Origin: Archivesica marissinica
Lineage: Eukaryota > Mollusca > Bivalvia > Venerida > Vesicomyidae
Assembly: GCA_014843695.1 (NCBI GenBank)
Contig: CM026387.1
Coordinates: forward strand, 80,593,128 to 80,657,127
Direction: 5' to 3'
Length of the DNA stretch: 64,000 nt
Each line of letters starts with the position of its first letter. Position 1 is the first letter of the stretch. Positions 1 through 11,700 of this stretch are shown one piece after another. The position numbers and the translations under genes were made by a program. A model generated the notes under the pieces. It did no database searches, was not told the DNA's origin, and worked only from the letters and a program-made list of their open reading frames with translations.

Positions 1-835
1 TCGTTCTTTGTCATACTTTCTCATTATATTCTGTCTAGTAAGGTACTTCATTGTCAGTTGGTATATTATATCTTGTAAGGTGCTTCATTGTCAGTTGGTA
101 TATTATGTCTTGTAAGGAGCTTCATTGTCAGTTAGTATAATTATGTCTAGTAAAGTGCTTCATTGTCAGTTTGTATATTCTGTCTGGTAACTTGCTTCAG
201 TGTCAGGTGGTATATTCTGTCTGGTAACTTGCTTCAGTGTCAGATGGTATATTCTGTCTAGGGAGGTGCTTCATTGTCATTTGGTATACTTATGTATATT
301 AAAGTGCTTCATTGTCAGTTGGTATAATCTGTCTAGCAAGGTACCTCATTGTCAGTTAGTATATTCTGTCTGGTAAGCTGCTTTATTGTCAGTTGGTATA
401 TTCAGTCATTTAAGGTGCTTCATTGACAGTTGGTATATTCTGTCATTTAAGGTGCTTCATTGACAGTTGGTATATTCTGTCTGGTAAGGTGCTTCATTGA
501 CAGTTGGTATATTCTGTCTGGTAAGGTGCTTCATTGGCGGTTGGTATATTCTGTCTAGTAAGCTGTTTCATTGGCAGTTGGTATATTATGTCTGTTAAGG
601 TGCTTCATTGACAGTTGGTATATTCTGTCTGGTAAGGTGCTTCATTGGCGGTTGGTATATTCTGTCTGGTAAGCTGCTTCATTGGCAGTTGGTATATTCT
701 GTCTGGTAAGCTGTTTCATTGGCAGTTGGTATATTCTGTCTTGTAACATGCTTTCATTGTCAGTTAATATATTCTGTCTGGTAACGTGCTTCACTGTATG
801 TCGTTATATTCTGTATCATTGCATACTTATGTGGG
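1..835. repeat. 37-bp minisatellite
   Basis: A tandem array with a 37-bp period, seen as the spacing of the motif ggtgcttcattgacagttgg (for example the unit beginning at 481 recurs at 518). About 22 copies are present, with point variants and a few 1-2 bp indels. The array runs off the left edge of the window. Copies at the right end (from about 745) are more diverged. The 64-codon reading frame inside it is a by-product of the repeat. Confidence 0.93.
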
Positions 836-1483
836 ATCCTCTCAGTGGTCATGACTTGCTTTACATATATGTATGATTCACCATGTGCACACTAGTGGCA
901 GATGTAATCTCGTTTGCAAACAACATAGAACCAGGTCAGACAACATAAGACGCAGTGTACACTGATCTGGATCTGTTTTATTTGCAAATGTACTCAGTAG
1001 ACAAATGGTTAAATATACAATTGGGCACTTTCATTTTGCAACAACAATCAATTTAAGAATTCCAATTGAACATTGATATAAATATTTACTTGAGCGCTAA
1101 CAAATATTATGTTCTGTTCTTTTTAAGGTTATAATCCTAGTCGTGTGCTCAAGTTAAAGCTGCAAAACCAGTATTTGTAAAGTGATATTTTAAATGCACT
1201 TGACTGGCACATACATTATTAGAAATTTAAACATTACATCATAATATCCAGTATCGTCTGTTTACCAATTCGCAATGGCAAAGACAAGAAATTATGCAGG
1301 TGCTACATAGTCATATGAAGAAAGAGAACACTCTGTATATATATATATATATGCAAGTCTTAAACTATTAGTAATATATCTCCAAATTCATCAGACTTTA
1401 AACTATATATAATCGGAACAGATAATAATATACATATTACATGCTAATACTAACAGCATCGGAGCCGTATGTACTTGTTTTTG
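836..1483. other. AT-rich spacer, nothing recognised
   Basis: Low-copy AT-rich sequence between the 37-bp and 14-bp arrays. It contains a short (AT)n run near 1336-1352. I see no coding, RNA or transposon signature. Confidence 0.5.
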
Positions 1484-3088
1484 CCTAGCAGTATAACGCC
1501 AGCAGAAAATAGCCAGCAGAATAACGCACGAAGAATAACGCCAGCAGAATAACGTCAGCAAAATATAGCCTGTAGAATAACGCCAGCAGAATATAGCCAG
1601 CAGAATAACGCAAGAAGAATAACGCCAGCAGAATAACGTCAGCAAAATATAGCCTGTAGAATAACGCCAGCAGAATATAGCCAGTTTAATATAGCCAGCA
1701 CAACAAGGCCAGCAGGATAACGCCAGCAGAATATAGCCAGTAGAATAAGTCCATCAAAATATAGCCAGTAGAATATAGCCAGCACAATAAGACCAGCACA
1801 ATAAGGCCAGCAGAATATAGCCAGCACAATATAATAAGCAGAAAAACGCCAGCAGAATATAGCCAGCAGAATACAGCCAGCACAATAAGGCCAACAAAAT
1901 ATAGCCACACAATATAGCCAGCAGAATAGAGCCAATACAATAAGGCCAGCAAAATATAGCCAGCATAACATAGCCAGCAGAATACAGCCAGCAGAATATA
2001 GCCAGCAGAATAGAACCAGCACAATAAGGCCAGCAGAATATAGCCAGCATAATAGAGCCAGCAGAATAGAGCCAGCAGAAGATAGCCAGCAAAATAGAGC
2101 CAGCAGAATAGAGCCAGCAGAATAGAGCCAGTAGAATATAGCCAGCATAATAAGGCCAACATAATATAGCCAGCATAAAATAGCCAGCAGAATAACGCCA
2201 GCAGAATAACGTCAGTGGTAAATATCCAGCAGAATATAGCCAGCAGAATAACGCCAACAGAATAACATCAGCAGAATAATGCCAACAGAATAACGCCAGC
2301 AAGATAACGCCAACAGAATAACGCCAGTAGAATAACGTCAGCAGAATAGAGCCAGCAGAAAAATGCCAGCAGATTATAGCCAGCAGACTATAGCCAGCAG
2401 ACTCTAGCCAAGTATAAAATAGCAAGCAGAATAACGCCAGTAGAAAATAGCTAGCAGAATATAGCTAGCAGAATATAGCAAGCAGAACATAGCCAGCATA
2501 ATAACGCCAGCAGAATATAGCCAAGCAGAAAATAGCCAGGAGAATATAGCCAGCATAATATAGCCAGCAGAATATAGCCAGTAGAATAATGACAGCAGAA
2601 TATAGCCAGTATAATAACGCCAGCAGAATAACGACAGCAGAATAACGACAGTATAATATAGCCAGCAGGATATAGTCAGTATTATATAGCCAGCAGGATA
2701 TAGCCAGTATAATATAGCCAGCAGGATATAGCCAGTATAATATAGCCAGCAGGATATAGCCAGCATAATAACGCCAGCAGAATAACGCCAGTAGAATAAC
2801 GCCAGTAGAATAACGCCAGCAGAATAACGCCAGCAGAATAACGCCAGTAGAATATAGCCAGCAGGATATAGTCAGTATAATATAGCCAGCAGGATATAGC
2901 CAGTATAATATAGCCAGCAGGATATAGCCAGTATAATATAGCCAGCAAGATATAGCCAGCATAATAACGCCAGCAGAATAACGCCAGTAGAATAACGCCA
3001 GTAGAATAACGCCAGCAGAATAACGCCAGTAGAAGAACGCCAGCAGAATAACGACAATAGAATAACGCCAGCAGAAAATAGTCAAGCA
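1484..3088. repeat. 14-bp minisatellite
   Basis: About 115 copies of a 14-bp unit of the form atagccagcagaat, alternating with the variant aacgccagcagaat. Sub-blocks (for example 2690-2770 and 2870-2950) repeat in larger blocks of several monomers, so a weak higher-order structure exists. Because three monomers make 42 bp, the minus strand shows a 14-residue periodic peptide rich in L, Y, W and C. This explains several overlapping antisense reading frames of 120-223 codons, which are not genes. Confidence 0.93.
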
Positions 3089-3109
3089 AAATATCGCCAG
3101 CTGGTACAT

Positions 3110-4320
3110 AACTACGGTGATAGTGTAACCTGTAATCGAAATGATAACATGTGTGTCAAGTCAAGATTCCAATGGCGGTTCAAGAGAAAGACATGAGGGC
3201 AGGCGGCATGGCGTTTGGGTGGGAAGAACGGGGCGGTGTGGGTTCTCGAGGACAGTGTAGGACAGCAGGGGAGCAGGGCAGGTACACATATATGCAGAGG
3301 TCAGTCCTTATTCCTTCCCGCAAGGTTGCTTTTATAATAACAACAGTACACTCGTGTACAGTGCAATATTGTCTTTCTGAACAGGATATTCACCTTAACT
3401 TGACCAATCGGCATAATTGTAAATGGTTAGAACCTTAACTTAGCATCTGAGTGACCAATCAGTGACTTCACTGCAGATTCCCGTATTTTGATTGGATACC
3501 GGTACAGTAAATATGTAAGAAATAATAAATATCAACCGTCGCAGAATAACCCGAGTTTGAAGTTCTTATGCGTAGAAATATATCACGAAGGCCGAATTAT
3601 TTCGATTCTAACACGACTTACTTCTAATAATTTTAGACGAGAATCAAAGGAGTATTTTCTTCAAACGGCGTGATACTCCTCATTTGGCTTTCGAAATGTC
3701 CTCCCCGCGTAAGGGATGGTGAGGTTATTTTTTATGGAACATATCAATCTAGTGCATAAATGAACAACAGTTGTAACTGATCTATAATTTTATTTATTTT
3801 GACAGAATAGTAACTGAAACGTTACTTAACAGAAAAACAAGACGGACAAGAGATTATTTGATTCTAAAAATAGCTCACTTCCGCGAATTCCCACGGTAGT
3901 ATTTACAAACATCACGTGACTTTCATCCATAAAACTTTACACGCATTGTATAAATGGAATAGCCAAAACACGGTGCGGGCGCAGCATAGTTCAAGGTAGG
4001 TATATCGCAGAATAATCCGAGGTAGATTTTACTCTACAAGTATGTATGTTATTAGCTGGGTCGTGTTAGAATACGTAATAACTCTGGTTAGACAGGGTAT
4101 ATACGTCTTAAAATACATACATTTCGCGTGCCTCGCGAGTCTTAAAATAAAACATCTTATCATGGATACAGAAGGGCGAGGCAGCCATTCTAAAAATGTT
4201 GATGTCTTCAGTGATGAAACTACCTCTATCAGAAAAACAGAACCAGAGATTCGTCAGCATAGAGTCATTCTCCTATACGTGTGAGGGAACAGTCCGGAGA
4301 GATGAGGGGTTCCCCGTACA
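3110..4320. other. Low-copy region, nothing recognised
   Basis: AT-rich sequence with a locally GC-rich patch at about 3195-3285. The short frames at 3151-3438, 3488-3673 and 4042-4284 show no family motif and no convincing codon pattern. The last could be a degraded upstream part of the retroelement fragment that follows, but I cannot support that from motifs. Confidence 0.4.
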
Positions 4321-4335
4321 CAAAATCGTGTAGCA

Positions 4336-4764
4336 GACGACATAACCAAGATACACAGTACAGATGAGTGGGAAGTCAGTATGGAATTCTTTACAATTAT
4401 TGATCAGATGTGGGGTACCCACAACTTAGATAGATTTTTTTGAGTATAAATCTGAAGCAGTGGACGCCTTCACACAGTCTTGGTTTGATTGTAATAATTG
4501 GCTGGTGCCACCTATTTATCTTGTCTCGATAACAGTTTTACATTTGCTAGCATGCAATGGAAAGGGAATTTAATAGTACCAAAATGGCCCAGTTGTTCGT
4601 TTTGGCCTATTTTGTTCAAAATGAATTGCATAAAACAAGATTACATTAAATACATCCTTGAGTTCAGTAAGGGTCAAAATATGTCTCTAAACAAAAATTG
4701 CAGTCCTTGCATTTTTGACTCTAGAAGGTTTAACAGTAAAGTGTTAGCCATACGCATAGAATAG
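4336..4764 (+). pseudogene. DIRS-like retroelement fragment (RNase H-like region)
   Basis: Conceptual translation over several frames gives, in order, an ADD-type start (VADDITKIHSTDEWE), an F..I..MWGTHNLDRF block, the AVDAFTQSWFDCNNWLVPPI block and a GNLIVPKWPS block ending near FNSKVLAIRIE. This order is typical of the RNase H-like segment that follows reverse transcriptase in DIRS/tyrosine-recombinase retroelements: D.W, WG..T.DRF, VDAF...W...N..V.PP, then L.VP.WPS. Frames change at least twice (near 4445 and near 4568), so this is a dead fragment. The reverse transcriptase and recombinase are absent. The family placement is from remembered motif order, not from a search. Confidence 0.55.
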
Positions 4765-5029
4765 CTGTAACTGAAGTATTCCTTGTAATTATTTACACTT
4801 GTCACTTTTACATAATTCCGCCGGATGTGAGTGAGAGTCGTAGTTGTATAGTATAAGTGGACAAGATGTTCTTATTTTATATAATGAAACGAGTACAGAG
4901 AATTATACTATTCGTATCGTATAAGGTGCTTATGCATTGTGTAAAACATACATGTATTCTTCCAAGGTAGATGGAACCTGGATCTATCATAGTATACAAA
5001 TGCACCTTTGAAGTTTGTTATTAATGTAC
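4765..5029. other. Spacer, nothing recognised
   Basis: AT-rich sequence between the retroelement fragment and the first palindromic repeat unit. The antisense 102-codon frame overlapping its right part (4908-5216) crosses into the repeat and has no recognisable domain. Confidence 0.4.
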
Positions 5030-5895
5030 TGAGGTGTATGTGTACAGAATCACACCTGATCGATTTGTATCCTATGCAAGTTAAAGTCTCGATCCTATCG
5101 AGAGGCAAAACTGGTGTAATATAAGTAAAAATGTGCTTGTGGTCAATATAATGAAATATTATATTCATAGTATACGGAGTACATGCAGCATGTAACATAT
5201 ATATGTATGTTTTCAAAGTAAATGAAATTTCATTCTGATTAGAAAAGGTGTCATACCTGTAAATACTTTATTGGTGTACAGAAGTGTAGGTGTACATATT
5301 TACACCTGTCCGACTTGTATCCTATGCAATTTGAAGTCTCGATCCTATCGAGAGGTGGGTATATAATATGTTGACTAGATCATAGGCTACAGGTTACGTG
5401 TATGTTCGTATTAAAAGTACTGAAGTGTATGTGTACATATTTACACCTGTCCGATTTGTATCCTATGCAAGTTGGAAGTATCGATCCTATCGAGAGGTGG
5501 GTATATAATATGTTGAGTAGATCATAGGCTACAGGTTATTTGTATGTTCGTATTAAAAGTTCTGAAGTGCAGGTTTACAGATTTACACATAACCGACTTG
5601 TATCCTATGCAAGTAAGTATCGATCCTATCGAGAGGCAGAGTTGTGTTTTATGAGTAACACATGTGCTTGTAGTCAATATAATGTATCATTGTCATCATA
5701 GAAGACTTGTAATCTATGCACGTTGAATTCTCGATACTATAGAGAGGCCGATATATAATTTGTTGAGTAGAGCATAGGTTACATGTTATTTGTAAGTCCG
5801 TATTAAATGTACCGACGTGTAGATGCATAGTTTTACACTAGACCAAACTTGTGCCTTATGTGAGGCGAAGTCTCGATCCTATCGAGAATATGAAT
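5030..5895. repeat. ~140-bp tandem repeat carrying a conserved palindrome
   Basis: Imperfect repeats share tgtatcctatgcaagtt followed by the hairpin tctcgatcctatcgaga, a 7-bp stem with a CCT loop. Palindrome copies lie near 5087, 5337, 5478, 5617, 5730 and 5869, mostly 110-142 bp apart with one 250-bp interval. Several units also share a downstream block with gtgggtatataatatgttga. A more degenerate relative lies near 6862-6896. The palindrome is better conserved than the rest of the unit. Confidence 0.75.
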
Positions 5896-7035
5896 GAACA
5901 ATGAGATTGTAGCTCATATGATGTATATTTCTGCTTGTATATATATATTATTATTATAGTATAATATGCACTTTGAGTTTCACAGGACGGTGAAAGCGTT
6001 CATAGTAGGCGTTGTCGAGACTGCGCAGTAGGCACTGCGGTCAGATTTGTTATTGTTAGGCGATGTTGCAGTAGTTCGTAACCTGGCTTATGCCTAGATC
6101 ATTGTAAACGAGTTTTTACTGAAGCATACACAACTAAGTTTAGTAGTTAATTTACTTGTAACTGTAGAACATGGTTACAGTTTAATACATATCTACCTTT
6201 ATTCTATGTCATATACGTTTTAGAGTTAATATAAGACTTGCCTTGTTATGATGTCGACTCGGCGAGGCCCTCTGGACGTAATCACAGCAACAACACAGTC
6301 TTATTAATATTTAATTACATCTAAGAGCCGACATTATAACCACAACAGAGACGCTAGTCTCAATAGTAACCAACCAGGCTCTCTCCCTCTAAGCTGTCCG
6401 ATATGGTTATATAGACAATTGTTGACAATTTGGCATGGCATATCAAATAGACTTGATCACACGATCATGCGTTTCCATGACCCTGTGAACCCGTCCGTGT
6501 CTACTGCCAGAGATAGTGCAACACCTCTGCAAACCACGCATTAATTCCGGCTTGCACCAGTCAATTCATTGTGTGTACGCTGCTTAGTAAGCACTATATC
6601 ACCACATGTCTGGTGAAATCCCATATGATGGTTGCGTGACCCAAACAATGGAATTCCACCATCCATTTTATCAAGTGCAGACATGTATATCATATGTACC
6701 CAACAAAGGACATACCGTACACACACTGAAAGGAGTGTTGTCCTATAATATAATCATACATGTTTAAATAATTAAATGAAGAGAGTCATCAAAATATAAG
6801 GTAATTAATCACTACACATGTATATAGGCGTAAGGCAAAAGGTAACTATGTTACAGCCTACATCCTATGATAGTTGAAGTCTTGGTCCTATACTGTAATA
6901 CTTAGAGGAGAGTTTAAATGACATAATAATATGTTTATACATTTCACATATGTTTTAAAAGTAGGAGTATGGCACTTGATAGTCATCAGGGCAGGGGAGG
7001 AATAGTTCATACATCCTTTCCCGCTCTTTTTTCGG
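5896..7035. other. Low-copy region, nothing recognised
   Basis: Mixed AT-rich sequence with no recognisable coding region. The antisense 61-codon frame at 6541-6726 has no known motif. A degraded palindrome unit of the preceding repeat sits near 6862-6896. Confidence 0.4.
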
Positions 7036-7172
7036 TCGATGCATTAAAAAGAAACTTGTTGTTGATCACTCCTATACTGTGTTTATTTCTTTATTTATCC
7101 TTTCAGGATAATAATTATGAAGTTAGATGATAAATTGTTTATGTTTGGCTGAATGTAATGAAAGAAAACATA
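7036..7172. repeat. Dispersed repeat, copy of 8681-8816
   Basis: About 137 bp, beginning at tcgatgcatt and ending near aaagaaaacata, closely match 8681-8816 in the same orientation with only a few differences. This is the right half of the unit seen complete at 8589-8816. Confidence 0.8.
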
Positions 7173-8024
7173 CATTTATTTATCATCGTTATGGTTAATG
7201 ATTGGTTTTTGGACACTGTGAACAGCGAAGCTGTAGACTATTTGCTTTTCACTGAGCGTAACCAATGTGTAAATCGGTCATATATAAAGCGAATACACGT
7301 TTATATTGACCATTCGACGTTCATCTACATATATTTTAGTACATGAACACCCCCTCCCGCCCCGCCCTTCGTTTACAGTGTAAGGAATTAAATGACTATG
7401 TTAATTATATACGTTTATAATAGCAGGTTTTCCAAGTAATGTCAGTTCATTAATCTGGAGGCTGAGCAGAAACCACGAGTATGAAGAAGATATATTACGC
7501 AAAGATATACTAGTTTTCGTCAGACGATTTGTTGTGCAGTCTGCTTGGAATTTAAGTTTCTTGGGTTTCTTGGGAAAACATTTGTACTAGCTAGTATATC
7601 TTGTGTTTCTATTGTACAAGTTTAAAAATAACAATACAATACATAGTTATAATACTATTTTATTTGTCTTTGATATGGGCAATTTACCTACCAGAGGTAC
7701 AATTTATTCACCATATGTACAATTTACATATGTTTGATATCGACAACAAAAATAATATTTGATGTGAACATTATCAATATGTTTATCTGTTTCAGATTAC
7801 ACACGTTTCTGTTGTCGGTAAAAAGGATGCGAGCAGTATGAATGAATTTATTGTGGTTTCAGACTTTCGAGGTATTCACCTCTGTTTAAATAAGTGTATA
7901 TTGTTAAAGACAGTCATCCACTCATAATTTGGATTATGGAACCACAATTTAGTATGTGTGCGTGTTTCGGATCGGCGACACTGGACATTACAAATAGTTA
8001 CGGGTGTGTGTGTTTTCCCATAAT
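7173..8024. other. Low-copy region, nothing recognised
   Basis: AT-rich sequence. Short frames here have no recognisable motif. Confidence 0.4.
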
Positions 8025-8160
8025 GATGTCATAAGTGCACCGACACTATTAACTAGTTAAAGTGATATTTATTTTCTTTTATGTGTGTTGTCGGCATGTG
8101 TATGTGTGAGTAATTCTCGATGCATTAAAAGAAACTTGTTGTTGAGCACTCCTATACTCT
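8025..8160. repeat. Dispersed repeat, copy of 8589-8724
   Basis: Direct near-copy of 8589-8724, offset 564 bp. It contains cgacactatt followed by actagttaaagtgatattta. Only the left part plus a short stretch of the right part is present, so the unit is truncated relative to 8589-8816. Confidence 0.8.
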
Positions 8161-8223
8161 ACCAGGTACAAGTATTACCATACTAGATATCGGGGAACCT
8201 ACTACTCGTCCAATTCCGCCTCC

Positions 8224-8477
8224 GTGGTCGAGTGGTTAAGGTCGCTGACTTGTATACCACTGTAATCTATCATCACTGATGGTCACGGGTTCGAGTCCCG
8301 CTCAGGCCGTGTCTCATTTATATGAAGAAGTTGGCAGTTTCTTACGGAGTTGGTGCACCCAAGTACTGGTTAACCGCTGGAGCCTGCCCATGAAAGGTGT
8401 TATTAAGTAAACTGCCCGCCGGCGATATAGCCCGAAATGATGCTGATGCAGGAGTAAAACCCGAACTATAACATATA
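8224..8477 (+). mobile_element. SINE family D, full-length with target duplication
   Basis: A 254-bp element flanked by a perfect 13-bp direct repeat, actactcgtccaa, at 8211-8223 and 8478-8490. The head is tRNA-like, with A box tggtcgagtggttaagg and B box gggttcgagtcccgc near 8289. The body ends in a block containing ctgcccgccggcgatatagc, which recurs at 16505-16628. The tRNA-like head, defined body and target duplication show a retroposed SINE. The partner LINE is unknown. Confidence 0.85.
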
Positions 8478-8588
8478 ACTACTCGTCCAAGCTCTATCAG
8501 GTAATACATGACTATATATTGGGGAAACTGTTACTCGTCCCAACTCTATCAGATACCATAATGACATGATTAGATATCTGGTTACAAT

Positions 8589-8816
8589 TATGTCATAAGT
8601 ACACCGACACTATTCACTAGTTAAAGTGATATTTATTTTATTTTATGTGTGTTGTCGGCATGTGTATGTGTGAGTAATTGTCGATGCATTAAAAGAAACT
8701 TGTTGTTGAGCACTCCTATACTGTGTTTATTTCTTTATTTATCCTTTCATGATACTAATTATGAAGTTAGATGATAAATTGTTTATGTTTGGTTGAATGT
8801 AATGAAAGAAAACATA
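8589..8816. repeat. Dispersed repeat, most complete copy
   Basis: This 228-bp segment joins the halves found separately at 8025-8160 (left) and 7036-7172 (right). No terminal inverted repeats or coding motifs are visible. It may be a fragment of a larger dispersed element. The frames that start just downstream (8771-9071) have no recognisable domain. Confidence 0.75.
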
Positions 8817-8920
8817 ATACCAGAATAACGGGGAACGTCGGTTTTTTTGTTTATTCTGGTTCAACGCCTGCATCAGCACCATCTTTGGGCTATATCACAG
8901 GCGGGCAGATTACACAGAAC

Positions 8921-9052
8921 ACTGTCAAAACCGTCACATGTTGTTACCGTCAGTAGTGTCTCACTTGAAGATAACTGGGCTGAAAATATAACCAAAACTC
9001 AAGATTATTTGCATTGGTTTCATATCGATGCAAAAGCTGACATGACAGCTGT
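8921..9052. repeat. 132-bp duplicated block, copy 1
   Basis: 132 bp repeated in the same orientation at 10934-11065 with one visible mismatch (a/t near position 16). The flanking sequence is not shared. The high identity implies either a recent copy or an active element in an otherwise decayed region. Confidence 0.9.
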
Positions 9053-9254
9053 TTTTGACAAGCAGAGATAACCGGGGTTACCGCTCTATATAATCAGTTG
9101 TATATCATATTTTATGTGCATGGTTACCAAAGACATTACGATATAGGAAGTTATAGGCAATTATCTCAGTTACCAATAGTAAATATAACGGATTACAAAT
9201 ACATTTGTGGGGGTTGTATCACGGAAAATACGCCAAGTCTGAATCAATATTGTT

Positions 9255-9345
9255 AAAGTCGTGATAGCACAGTGGTAGAGCGATTTCTTCAGATATGAGA
9301 GGGCCGGAGTTGGCGCCCAGTTGTAGATGTTACGATACGTGTAGG
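9255..9345 (+). mobile_element. SINE family A, head fragment
   Basis: Shares aagtcgtgatagc.cagtgg and the ggtccggagtt-type B-box area with the full-length copy at 46009-46246. It is diverged and lacks the 3' half. Confidence 0.6.
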
Positions 9346-10004
9346 ACACCCACACCTGGAGATATCCCCCATGTTAGGCGAACATGACCGCCTTATAATC
9401 ACCCATGTATTACATACTCAGTGTGTGCTTTACATGTTCTTTTTATAATATGAGCTTCAAATCGTATGAATATTTGCTAACTAATCCGTGAACATTATGA
9501 GTATTTGTCTTCATTTAGTACTTAAAACGATACTATTTACGTAACAATCCCAACACTCAAGCATAATCGGGGATAGTAGTTAAACAGCTCCTTAAGTTGG
9601 GTGCGTACACATTCGTGGAAATACACTACTCACCTTAATAATAAATAGAATCAATTATATTGCGAACATATTCTTGATATAGTGCGACAATCAATAGAGA
9701 TGATGATGACATCATCAGTATGTCACACCTGTCAAGTTATGTACTAGTGCACAACGTCTTGGTGTAGTCCAAAAATATGTAGGAGTCTTCATATATAATC
9801 TATATTCATTCATTGGAACAAATCTCCCGTATGTAGCTAATGTCCATTTGCGTTTGTTTACCAGAAGTTTCGTGTTCACGAAAGTAGGTCAATATATATA
9901 TAGATATATATAATAAGCCAAGTCATGTATGTGTGTATTGTAGATGTGAATCTGAAGACTATGTTAACCTAATCAGTTTAGAGTAATACCAGAGGTAAAG
10001 CGTC
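9346..10004. other. Low-copy region, nothing recognised
   Basis: AT-rich sequence with a short TA-rich run near 9891-9912. No supported gene. Confidence 0.4.
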
Positions 10005-10066
10005 CATCATGTACTGGATACGTAGTTCGACTTGTAATCGATATAGTTCGAGCCCAACCAGTACCG
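10005..10066 (+). mobile_element. Degenerate tRNA-like SINE head
   Basis: The segment resembles the head of the SINE at 35539-35727: a tactggatac A-box area and the B box agttcgagcccaaccag. It is too degraded to fold as a tRNA, and no body is recognisable. Confidence 0.4.
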
Positions 10067-10324
10067 CTGTGGCTGTGTACTACATACACTTAAATACACA
10101 TTGCACCCTTCCTCTAGGCGATTAATTCCATTAGTAATGAGTGGTCGAGCGTATGTCTAAATGTGCAAGAACTTTTCCAAATCAAAGATATATCTATGTT
10201 TATAAACTTGCACTTCTTATAAATTCCTCCAGATTTTCGTTTTGTACGATGGTGCAAGACATAAATTACAGACCCCATCCCCATTAGTGTGTGCATGTGT
10301 GGTGTACATACATGTACTGTGACG

Positions 10325-10398
10325 TCTGTTTATAATGGTGGACCGGCGAATCAAGCACTGGATTCGCAGTCCACCGTGCTAACCACCAGTACACAGAT
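10325..10398 (-). mobile_element. tRNA-like sequence (probable SINE head)
   Basis: Reading the minus strand gives an A box of the form actggtggttagcacgg, an anticodon-arm-like region with a possible GCG anticodon, and a weak B box. The acceptor stem is not convincing, so it is not called as a functional tRNA gene. Confidence 0.4.
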
Positions 10399-10933
10399 CA
10401 GCTCCTAAATGAATATATGTATATTAACTAGATAAAGGTGCGAAGAAGTCGATAATTTGATATGTTGACCGAATATGTTGGTATGAGCTAGTTACCTGAT
10501 TGCATACAGGTTTGCGCATGGTAAGTAAACCCCATACATCTAAACGTTGCATTCATACGTATTCTGCAACGTAGACTTCTAAAGATAATGCATTATGACA
10601 ATAGTACATCATGTATGTTGAATACCTCAATGTACATTAACATACAGCTATTATATCGCAAACTTCAATAGATAGTACATTATTATAATAATATGCCATA
10701 TTCTGAATAATTGCATTCATATCAATACTATACTGGACACACAATTAGTATTATACATACTTGTCCTGAACCGAAGTCGTGGGACGCTGAAAGGTCGACA
10801 TTACATGACGACCGACCCGAGTATTCCCTACGGTGGTACTATATGTGCAACATTCAGTATCGCAACGAGCATCGTAGAAATACATAAGGGACTCGAATGC
10901 GATAATCCCATCTCCATCACAAGGTATATTAAT
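10399..10933. other. Low-copy region, nothing recognised
   Basis: AT-rich sequence without repeats or coding motifs that I can support. Confidence 0.4.
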
Positions 10934-11065
10934 ACTGTCAAAACCGTCTCATGTTGTTACCGTCAGTAGTGTCTCACTTGAAGATAACTGGGCTGAAAAT
11001 ATAACCAAAACTCAAGATTATTTGCATTGGTTTCATATCGATGCAAAAGCTGACATGACAGCTGT
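10934..11065. repeat. 132-bp duplicated block, copy 2
   Basis: Near-identical direct copy of 8921-9052, about 2.0 kb downstream. The antisense 65-codon frame overlapping it is not a gene. Confidence 0.9.
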
Positions 11066-11234
11066 CTATTTCTGTTAGTAGATGAGCCCACAAGAAGCAC
11101 AGCTATTACACGCATCTTAATTGATATACATGTATACGAATATTCCGCAAAACATAGCATAGGTAACTTTTCCTAAGATTGGAAATAGTGATCTATTCCC
11201 AGTTTTCTGTAACAGGAACTTAAACGAAAATGTG

Positions 11235-11700
11235 GCGCACCCAACACACGCAACCAATACGTTTCGTAATTTCAAGAATGATGGTGAAATTCAGTTATGT
11301 AAGGAATTGTTTTACCACAATTTGGGGTGTTATGAATTACGATACTGTAGATACTAATAGTATGCAAGACGTATGGCTAGATATTATGCTAGACGTTTGG
11401 AAAGAGCTATAGCCAAATGTAATCGATAAATACGCTCCTCTTCAAGTAAAACGGGTTAAGTTAAAATAGCAGCCTCATTACTTGTCTATAGATACCTCTC
11501 AGGCTATTACAGATCGTGATCTACTTTCTCCCGATAAAACGTGAAACACGTACAAAGAAAAGTGTACTGCGTTACTAACGTTGATAAGTCAGCAAAAAAT
11601 CATAGCATAGAGGATGCAAAAATGACGCCAAAACAACAACTAAACTATTCGAAGAGTTGTTTTGGTTGTTTTTGGTGAAGCTCAATGACTTCGTTTATTT
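11235..11700 (+). pseudogene. LINE fragment: endonuclease-RT linker
   Basis: Translation in shifting frames shows the linker between endonuclease and reverse transcriptase of CR1/Jockey-type LINEs: a RNFKNDGEIQLCKELF-like block, DTNSMQDVWLDIMLDVW, VIDKYAPLQVKRVKLK, QPHYLS, AITDRDLL and then a K..I.DAK-type helix. The pattern D.N..W..........ID..AP.. .R.K....P......AI..RD is well known in this linker. In-frame stops and at least two frame changes make it dead. Neither the endonuclease nor RT core is present around it. Confidence 0.55.

Noticed and set aside
1639..3109. Hydrophobic LLALFCWLYSAG-type peptides resembling membrane proteins
   Set aside because: They are the 14-bp minisatellite read in three overlapping frames at once, with no independent evidence.
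6541..6726. Antisense 61-codon frame
   Set aside because: No family motif, no neighbouring coding support, and a length expected by chance.
8224..8320. Functional tRNA gene with intron or long variable arm
   Set aside because: The acceptor stem pairs poorly and a 13-bp target duplication encloses a longer 254-bp element.
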